DNA of 64,000 nt. Source: Clostridia bacterium (lineage in GTDB: Bacteria; Bacillota; Clostridia; Christensenellales; Aristaeellaceae). The notes under the pieces are model-generated. The model searched no databases. It was not told the DNA's origin and saw nothing but the letters and a program-made list of their open reading frames with translations. Made by a program: the position numbers and the translations under genes. This document shows, piece by piece, positions 58,571-64,000 of the stretch; position 1 is the first letter of the stretch, and every line of letters starts with the position of its first letter. The DNA is taken from positions 1-64,000 of the forward strand of contig JAFXZO010000107.1 in assembly GCA_017541205.1 (NCBI GenBank). The letters run 5' to 3'.

Positions 58571-59160
58571 TGCTGCATTTTTACCATGGGGTGATGGGCT
58601 CCAGCAAGACGGCCATGCTGCTGATGCAGCGGTATAACTATCTGCAGCTGGGGCTCAAGGTCGCGCTGGTCAAGCCCGCGATCGATACCCGCATTTCGCT
58701 GAGCACCGTCTATTCCCGCGTGGGATTGCAGGCGGAGGCGGACATCGTGCTCGAAAGCAGCCACAGCATCCGCGAGCAGCTCAACTGGCTGGCGGTCCAG
58801 CACGCGCATTCGGATTTCCAGTACGTGTTCGTGGACGAAGCGCAGTTCCTGACCGAACGGCAGGTGCAGGAAATGGCCGATATGGCGGACGAGCTGGAAA
58901 TTTTCTGCTACGGCCTGAAAACGGATTTCATGGGCCAGTTTTTCCCCGGCTCCGCGGCGCTGCTGCGATTGGCGGAGGACATCCAGGAGGTATCCGGTTC
59001 GCTGTGCTGGTGCGGCAAAAAGGCCACCATGAACACCCGCATCGACGGCAAGGGCCGCGTCATCAAGCAGGGCGCGCAGGTGCTGATCGATAACCAGGAA
59101 GAGATACGCTACATCGGGCTGTGCTATCAGCATTGGCGGGAGGGAAAATCCCATGCCTGA
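58570..59160 (+). CDS. tdk: Thymidine kinase (type II)
   Basis: A 196-residue salvage enzyme phosphorylating thymidine. P-loop FYHGVMGSSKTAMLLM, Walker B YVFVDEAQFL, the lasso/substrate region GLKTDFMGQFFPGS, and zinc ligands in LCWCGKKATMN and IGLCYQHW. It is cotranscribed with recR and overlaps rmuC by 8 bp. Confidence 0.94.
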   Translation: MLHFYHGVMGSSKTAMLLMQRYNYLQLGLKVALVKPAIDTRISLSTVYSRVGLQAEADIVLESSHSIREQLNWLAVQHAHSDFQYVFVDEAQFLTERQVQEMADMADELEIFCYGLKTDFMGQFFPGSAALLRLAEDIQEVSGSLCWCGKKATMNTRIDGKGRVIKQGAQVLIDNQEEIRYIGLCYQHWREGKSHA

Positions 59161-60550
59161 AGGATGGGGCTTGCCCGGAAACATCGGCATTTTCCTTGCT
59201 GCCCTGGGCTTTTTGGCTTTGATCGGGGCCGTCTGGCTTCTCTTCCTGCTCCTGGGTAGGCAAAGGCGCGCGGACAGGCGGAATGAAAAGCGCCTGGACG
59301 CCTTGAACCGCCGCGTGGAGGAAATGAACCGCAGCGTCCTGGACCGCAGCGAATACGCCGCCCTGAGCGAAATGCAGTCCGCCAGGCTCCTGCAGGCCAT
59401 GGAGGAGCGCAGCCGGGACGAAGCGCAGCGCCTCTACGAATTATCCGCCCGCCTGGACGCGTTCGGCGAAAGCCAGGACAGCCGCCTGCACCGCGTGACC
59501 GCGGCGCTGGATGAAAAGCTGTCCCAAAACGAAAGCCGCATCGAAAAAATGCGGGATACGCTTAGCCAGTCCGTCGCCCGGATGCAGGAGGAAAACGGCA
59601 AAAAGCTGGAGGAAATGCGCCTGACAGTCGATGAAAAGCTGCACGCGACGCTGGACAAGCGCCTGGGCGAAAGCTTTTCCCTCGTCAGCCAGCGGCTGGA
59701 GCAGGTGTATCGCGGCCTGGGCGAAATGCAGAGCCTGGCCAGTGGCGTGGGGGACTTAAAAAAGATCTTAACGAACGTCAAGACCCGGGGCGTCTGGGGC
59801 GAAATGCAGCTGGGCGCGCTGCTCAGGCAGGTGCTGTCCCCCGGCCAGTTTGATGAAAACGTGGCCGTGGTGCCGGGTTCTTCCCAGCGGGTGGAATACG
59901 CGGTGAAGCTGCCCGGCCAGGGCGAGGGCACGGTGTACCTGCCCATCGATTCCAAATTCCCCATCGAGGATTACGAGCGCCTGCTCGCCGCCTACGATAT
60001 CGGCGATCCGGCGGTGGTGAACGCCGCCTCCTCCGCGCTCCAGACCGCGCTGCGGGTGGAGGCAAGGCGCATCGCGGGCAAGTATATTTCCCCGCCCCAT
60101 ACCACGGATTTCGCCGTGATGTTTTTGCCGATCGAAGGGCTCTACGCCGAAGCGCTCCGCGCGCCGGGGCTCGCGCAGGAGCTGATGGAAAAGTACCGGA
60201 TCACCGTCGCGGGCCCGACCACGCTGAACGCGCTTCTGACCAGCCTGCAGGTGGGCTTCCGGACCCTGGCCATCGAGCAGCGCACCGGCGAAGTATGGCA
60301 ATTGCTCAGCGCCGTCAAAACCGAGTTCGGCAAATTCGCGGGCTTGCTGGAGGCAGCCGAAAAGAAGCTGCAGTCCGCCGCCGAATCCATCGAGAACGCC
60401 GGAAAGCGCACCCGCGCCATCGAAAAAAAGCTGCGTCAGGTGGAGGCGCTGGAGGATCAGAGCGCCCTGCGCATGCTGGGCGACGGGACGGACGGGCTGC
60501 CGCGGGACGCCTTCCCGGACGCGGATTGGGCGGAGGAAGAAGACAATTGA
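59153..60550 (+). CDS. rmuC: DNA recombination protein RmuC
   Basis: A 465-residue RmuC-family protein: one N-terminal membrane helix (about 12-35), a long coiled coil (about 45-200) and the PD-(D/E)xK-like nuclease core with KTRGVWGEMQLGALLRQVLS, YLPIDSKFPIEDYERLL and FAVMFLPIEGLYAEALR. E. coli RmuC limits inversion at short inverted repeats, of interest here because the window carries such repeats. It starts inside tdk. Confidence 0.93.
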   Translation: MPEGWGLPGNIGIFLAALGFLALIGAVWLLFLLLGRQRRADRRNEKRLDALNRRVEEMNRSVLDRSEYAALSEMQSARLLQAMEERSRDEAQRLYELSARLDAFGESQDSRLHRVTAALDEKLSQNESRIEKMRDTLSQSVARMQEENGKKLEEMRLTVDEKLHATLDKRLGESFSLVSQRLEQVYRGLGEMQSLASGVGDLKKILTNVKTRGVWGEMQLGALLRQVLSPGQFDENVAVVPGSSQRVEYAVKLPGQGEGTVYLPIDSKFPIEDYERLLAAYDIGDPAVVNAASSALQTALRVEARRIAGKYISPPHTTDFAVMFLPIEGLYAEALRAPGLAQELMEKYRITVAGPTTLNALLTSLQVGFRTLAIEQRTGEVWQLLSAVKTEFGKFAGLLEAAEKKLQSAAESIENAGKRTRAIEKKLRQVEALEDQSALRMLGDGTDGLPRDAFPDADWAEEEDN

Positions 60551-60696
60551 GCGGCTTTTGCGCGGTTTTGGAACATTTTTTGAGACGGAATCCGTTTTTT
60601 GTGCCATACTGTTAAAGCGGGCAGGAGAGGAACCTGCGCCGCGGTGTGACGGAATAAGCAAAGCTTTATGAAAGGACATAGAAAGGAGAATCAATC

Positions 60697-61143
60697 ATGG
60701 ATCAGTTTGGCAATGAACTGAAGAAATTCATCAAGGCGGGCATGGGCGCGGTCGCGTCCGGCCTGGAAAAAGGCCAGGAAGCCATCGAAAATCTCGCCCA
60801 GAAGGGCGAGCCCCTCTACCAGCAGGCCAAGAGCGCCGTCACCGACGCCGCGGGCAAGGTGGCCCAGGCGGTCAACGACGGCATCCAGTCCATCAGGAAC
60901 GGCCCCACCGCCGAGGAAGTGATCGACGCGCTGCGCGCCATGGGGCGCGAGGAATGGGATCGCGTGCGCGCCGCCCTGGACGAGTTTGAAGCGCAGGCCG
61001 ACGAAGCCGCCAAGGCCGCCGAGGAAGCCGCCAGCGCCGCCCAGCAGATCATGGACGCCGGCGAACCCTTCGAGGAAGCCCCCGCCGAGGAAGGACCCAA
61101 GGCGGCGGAAGAACCCAAAGAAACGGACGAGCCCAAGGAATAA
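60697..61143 (+). CDS. Ala/Glu-rich amphipathic protein
   Basis: A 148-residue protein without signal or membrane segment. It is almost wholly helical in outlook, with repeats of Ala, Glu, Gln and Lys (AGKVAQAVNDGIQSIRNG, EAQADEAAKAAEEAASAAQQ) and a C-terminal tail of Pro, Glu and Lys. I recognise no family; it resembles apolipoprotein-like or phasin-like amphipathic proteins. ATG 60697 follows GAAAGGAG. It stands alone before a strong terminator. Confidence 0.72.
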   Translation: MDQFGNELKKFIKAGMGAVASGLEKGQEAIENLAQKGEPLYQQAKSAVTDAAGKVAQAVNDGIQSIRNGPTAEEVIDALRAMGREEWDRVRAALDEFEAQADEAAKAAEEAASAAQQIMDAGEPFEEAPAEEGPKAAEEPKETDEPKE

Positions 61144-61161
61144 CGAATACACAGCCTGACG

Positions 61162-61197
61162 CGCGGCCCTCGTACGATTGCGGGGGCCGCGTTTTTT
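61162..61197 (+). terminator. Intrinsic terminator
   Basis: CGCGGCCC (61162-61169) pairs with GGGCCGCG (61184-61191), then six T. It ends the preceding gene and isolates rpoB. Confidence 0.88.
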
Positions 61198-61242
61198 CGC
61201 CGCAAGATTCGGGAAAACGCCGTTATGATTACATTTTTCCTC

Positions 61243-61350
61243 GCGCGAAGCGCATCATCATTTCGATATAACGCTAAAGCGTTTCGATATACGCTGACGC
61301 GTTCGATATGCCCCTTCGGGGCGCGATATGCGCTTCACGCGATGGAGTTT
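61243..61350. repeat. Hairpin array, copy 2, opposite orientation
   Basis: Five hairpins with 7-nt TCGATAT linkers: GCGCGAAGCGC, AACGCTAAAGCGTT, ACGCTGACGCGT, GCCCCTTCGGGGC and GCGCTTCACGC, then GATGGAGTTT. The reverse complement starts AAACTCCATCGCG and follows copy 1 (from 26015) hairpin by hairpin in the same order for about 90 nt. Stem and loop bases differ in a way that keeps pairing. Confidence 0.88.
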
Positions 61351-61425
61351 GTTTTGATTTTTTCCCCCTCATTCCAGGTTTTCGCAATAATTTACAGAAA
61401 TGAAACAAATAAGAGCAAAAACCGG

Positions 61426-61454
61426 TTGACAAGTTCATATCCGTATGCTACAAT
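61426..61454 (+). promoter_or_regulatory. rpoB promoter
   Basis: TTGACA (61426-61431), 17-bp spacer, TACAAT (61449-61454), about 125 bp before rpoB. No rplJ or rplL lies upstream. Confidence 0.88.
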
Positions 61455-61462
61455 TTACAATT

Positions 61463-61492
61463 GCACTAGTATCGGTAGTAGTGCGCCTTTTT
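61463..61492 (+). promoter_or_regulatory. Hairpin with T-run at the start of the rpoB leader
   Basis: GCACTA (61463-61468) pairs with TAGTGC (61479-61484), then GCCTTTTTG, directly at the expected transcript start. It looks like a weak terminator or a stabilising 5-prime hairpin. Confidence 0.5.
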
Positions 61493-61584
61493 GCCCGCGC
61501 CCCGAGCAAAAGCAAGGGGTGGAATGGGTAGGGGGCTTATGCGCTTTTTCCGGTATCTGGGAGCAATAAAGGGGTGATAGTTTC

Positions 61585-64000
61585 ATGGTGCACGAGGTCC
61601 AAATGGGGAAGCTGCGCAAACGCATGAGCTTCTCGCGCATCGACGAAGTCCTGGACATGCCCAACCTGATCGAGGTCCAGAAGAACAGCTACAAGCGGTT
61701 TCTGACCGATGATCTCAAAGAGGTATTGGCGGATGTGTCCCCGATCACCGATTACAGCGAAAATCTGGTGTTGGAATTCGTTGACTACTCGCTGGACGGA
61801 ACGCCTAAGAATTCTGTTGAACGGTGCAAGGAACGCGATTTGACCTACGCGGCTCCGCTGAAGGTATTCGTACGGCTCAAGAACCGGGAAACCGGCGAAA
61901 TCAAAGAGTCGGAAGTTTTCATGGGCGATTTCCCGCTGATGACCGAACACGGCACCTTTATCATCAATGGCGCGGAACGCGTGATCGTAAGCCAGCTGGT
62001 CCGCTCTCCCGGCGCGTATTTCGACGTGCAGAACGATAAGGCGGGCAAGCATCTGTTTTCTTCCCAGATCATTCCCAACCGCGGCGCTTGGCTGGAATAT
62101 GAAACCGACAGCAACGATGTGCTGTGGGTGCGTATTGACCGCGCCCGCAAACTGCCCATCACCGTGCTGCTCCGCGCGCTGGGCTACGGGACCGATCAGG
62201 AAATCACCGATCTGCTGGGCGAGGACGAGCGTCTCATGACCACCATCGCCCGCTCCGACTCCACCAAGACCCAGACCCAGGGCCTCCTGGAAATCTATAA
62301 GCGCCAGAAGCCCGGCGAGCCGCCCACGGAGGACGGCGCGCGCGCGCTGCTGCGCAGCCTGTTCTTTGATCCCAAGCGCTACGACCTGATGCGCGTGGGC
62401 CGCTATAAGTTCAATAAAAAGCTGGGCATCTCCGCCCGGATCAGCGGCCAGATCGCGGCTGAGGACATTTTGAGCCCCGTGACCGGCGAAGTGCTGGTGG
62501 AAAAGGGCGCGGTCATCACCCGCGAAAAGGCCCTGCAGATCCAGAATTCCGGCGTGAACGTGGTCAACCTCCAGTGCGAGCAGACCGTTCACCGCGTGAT
62601 CGGCAACAACTTTGCCGACGCTTCCGGCTTCCTGCCCTTTGATCCCAAAGAAGCGGGCATCCTGGAGATGGTGCATCTACCCACCTTGATGAAGATCCTG
62701 AACGAAACCGCGCCCGAGGATTTGAAGCGCGTCGTTTCCGAAAGCGTCTATGACCTGGTGCCCAAGCACATCATCATCGACGATATCGTGGCCTCCGTCA
62801 GCTACCTGCTGGGCCTGCCCTACGGCGTGGGCGTCACCGACGATATCGACCACCTGGGCAACCGCCGCCTGCGTTCGGTGGGCGAGCTGCTGCAAAACCA
62901 GGTGCGCATCGGCCTCTCCCGCCTGGAGCGCGTGGTGCGCGAGCGCATGGCCATCCAGGACGCCAACGACGTCAAGCCCGGCGAATTGATTAACATCCGC
63001 CCGGTGAGCGCCGCGATCAAGGAGTTTTTCGGCTCCTCCCAGCTTTCTCAGTTCATGGACCAGCCCAACCCCCTGGCCGAGCTGACGCATAAGCGCCGCC
63101 TGTCCGCCCTGGGCCCCGGCGGCCTCAACCGCGACCGCGCGAGCATGGAAGTGCGCGACGTGCACTATTCCCACTACGCCCGTATCTGCCCCATCGAGAC
63201 GCCTGAAGGCCCGAACATCGGCCTGATCGGCTCCCTGGCCACCTACGCGCGCATCAACGAATACGGCTTTATCGAGGCGCCCTACCGCAAGGTGGACAAG
63301 GCCACCGGCAAGGTGACGGACATCATCGAATACATGACCGCGGACGAGGAAGACCTCTACAAGGTCGGCCAGGCCAAGGAACCGCTCGACGACGAAGGCC
63401 GCTTCATCAACCAGCGCGTGGTCGTCCGCTGGCGCGACGAGACCATCGAAGTGCCCGCCAAGGACGTGGACTACATCGACGTTTCGCCCAAGCAGGTCGT
63501 TTCCGTCGCCACCGCCATGATCCCCTTCCTGGAGAACGACGACGCCAACCGCGCGCTGATGGGCTCCAACATGCAGCGTCAGGCCGTGCCGCTGCTGGTT
63601 CCCGAAGCGCCCATCGTGGGCACCGGCATGGAATACAAGGCCGCGCATGACTCGGGCGTGGTGATGCTTTCCAAGCACGCCGGCACGGTGTACTCCGTGG
63701 CCGCCGATGAAGTGGTGATCCAGGACGACCTGGGCGAAAAGCACAGCTACCACCTGACCAAGTTCACCCGCTCCAACCAGGGCACCTGCATCAACCAGCG
63801 CCCGCGCGTGTTCCAGGGCCAGAAGATCGAGGTGGGCGATCTGCTCGCCGACGGCCCCTCCACCGAGAACGGGGAAATCGGCCTGGGCAAAAACATGCTC
63901 ATCGGCTTCATGACCTGGGAAGGCTATAACTACGAGGACGCCGTCCTCATCAGCGAGCGCCTGGTCAAGGAAGACAAATATACCTCCATCCACATCGAAG
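61585..64000 (+). CDS. rpoB: RNA polymerase beta subunit (RpoB), N-terminal part
   Basis: The first about 805 residues of RpoB; the gene continues past the window. Seen are [40 protein letters not shown], and the rifampicin region [20 protein letters not shown] followed by [10 protein letters not shown]. The key Asp, His and Ser of that region are intact, so sensitivity to rifampicin is expected; Pro stands where many Gram-positives have Thr. ATG 61585 follows AAAGGGGTGATAG. It is the first gene of its transcription unit, apart from the usual ribosomal protein genes. Confidence 0.97.
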   Translation, partial: MVHEVQMGKLRKRMSFSRIDEVLDMPNLIEVQKNSYKRFLTDDLKEVLADVSPITDYSENLVLEFVDYSLDGTPKNSVERCKERDLTYAAPLKVFVRLKNRETGEIKESEVFMGDFPLMTEHGTFIINGAERVIVSQLVRSPGAYFDVQNDKAGKHLFSSQIIPNRGAWLEYETDSNDVLWVRIDRARKLPITVLLRALGYGTDQEITDLLGEDERLMTTIARSDSTKTQTQGLLEIYKRQKPGEPPTEDGARALLRSLFFDPKRYDLMRVGRYKFNKKLGISARISGQIAAEDILSPVTGEVLVEKGAVITREKALQIQNSGVNVVNLQCEQTVHRVIGNNFADASGFLPFDPKEAGILEMVHLPTLMKILNETAPEDLKRVVSESVYDLVPKHIIIDDIVASVSYLLGLPYGVGVTDDIDHLGNRRLRSVGELLQNQVRIGLSRLERVVRERMAIQDANDVKPGELINIRPVSAAIKEFFGSSQLSQFMDQPNPLAELTHKRRLSALGPGGLNRDRASMEVRDVHYSHYARICPIETPEGPNIGLIGSLATYARINEYGFIEAPYRKVDKATGKVTDIIEYMTADEEDLYKVGQAKEPLDDEGRFINQRVVVRWRDETIEVPAKDVDYIDVSPKQVVSVATAMIPFLENDDANRALMGSNMQRQAVPLLVPEAPIVGTGMEYKAAHDSGVVMLSKHAGTVYSVAADEVVIQDDLGEKHSYHLTKFTRSNQGTCINQRPRVFQGQKIEVGDLLADGPSTENGEIGLGKNMLIGFMTWEGYNYEDAVLISERLVKEDKYTSIHIE

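Overview
The window is about 60 % GC chromosomal DNA of a Bacillota bacterium, most likely an uncultured, spore-forming, anaerobic Clostridia lineage. The evidence is a SpoIIR homologue, a CotH kinase, a TM1266-type hydrogenase-system regulator, split cobalamin-dependent methionine synthase genes, strong GGAGG ribosome-binding sites and near-consensus sigma-A promoters (TTGACA-N17-TATAAT). Species cannot be named from the sequence.

Layout. 0-5 kb is the replication origin: dnaA (leftward), an oriC-like intergenic stretch with DnaA boxes and an AT-rich tract, then rightward a small unknown gene, parA/soj, parB and a secreted serine hydrolase. 6-7.5 kb carries a structured leader with an intrinsic terminator ahead of a TM1266-type regulator and an orphan ABC substrate-binding protein. 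7.5-14 kb is leftward: addA, a mutY-acetyltransferase fusion, an ACT-domain gene and murG. 14.1-18.4 kb is a zinc operon behind an obvious Fur/Zur operator: zur, a small Cys-rich membrane protein, znuA, znuC, znuB and a lipoprotein. 18.5-25.3 kb has secreted or envelope genes (lipocalin-like protein, two phosphodiester glycosidases, an Lgt-like membrane protein), a NahK-like sugar kinase and spoIIR. 25.4-26.6 kb has no ordinary gene; it holds an orphan promoter-to-terminator unit, an array of tiny hairpins and a MITE-like inverted repeat.

26.6-42.4 kb: an RlmI-type methyltransferase, cellobiose phosphorylase, a MNT/HEPN module whose HEPN gene is frameshifted, a zinc-ribbon membrane protein, CotH, a translation-factor GTPase fused to a NYN nuclease domain, methionine synthase with its separate reactivation-domain gene, and an alpha-galactosidase pair. 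42.4-50.8 kb: an ECF sigma/anti-sigma pair, a four-gene MBOAT/DHHW/SGNH/DUF4358 O-acetylation cluster, cobO-type adenosyltransferase, a VTC/DUF4956 pair, and cysK with a candidate leader peptide. 51-57.4 kb: a GGDEF-GAF protein, then a leftward pentose operon (FGGY kinase, unknown secreted protein, AraD, metallo-hydrolase, DUF4250) and a DUF2804 gene. 57.5-61.2 kb: ybaB, recR, tdk, rmuC and an Ala/Glu-rich protein. A second copy of the hairpin array precedes rpoB, which runs off the right edge.

Main themes: chromosome replication and segregation at the left; zinc uptake under its own repressor; plant-glycan use (cellobiose phosphorylase, alpha-galactosidase, pentose operon); B12 use (MetH, its activase, CobO); and envelope modification. 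The points most worth follow-up are the two-level palindromic hairpin repeat family present twice in opposite orientation, the GTPase-NYN fusion, the attenuator leader ahead of the TM1266-type gene, and the cysK leader peptide.
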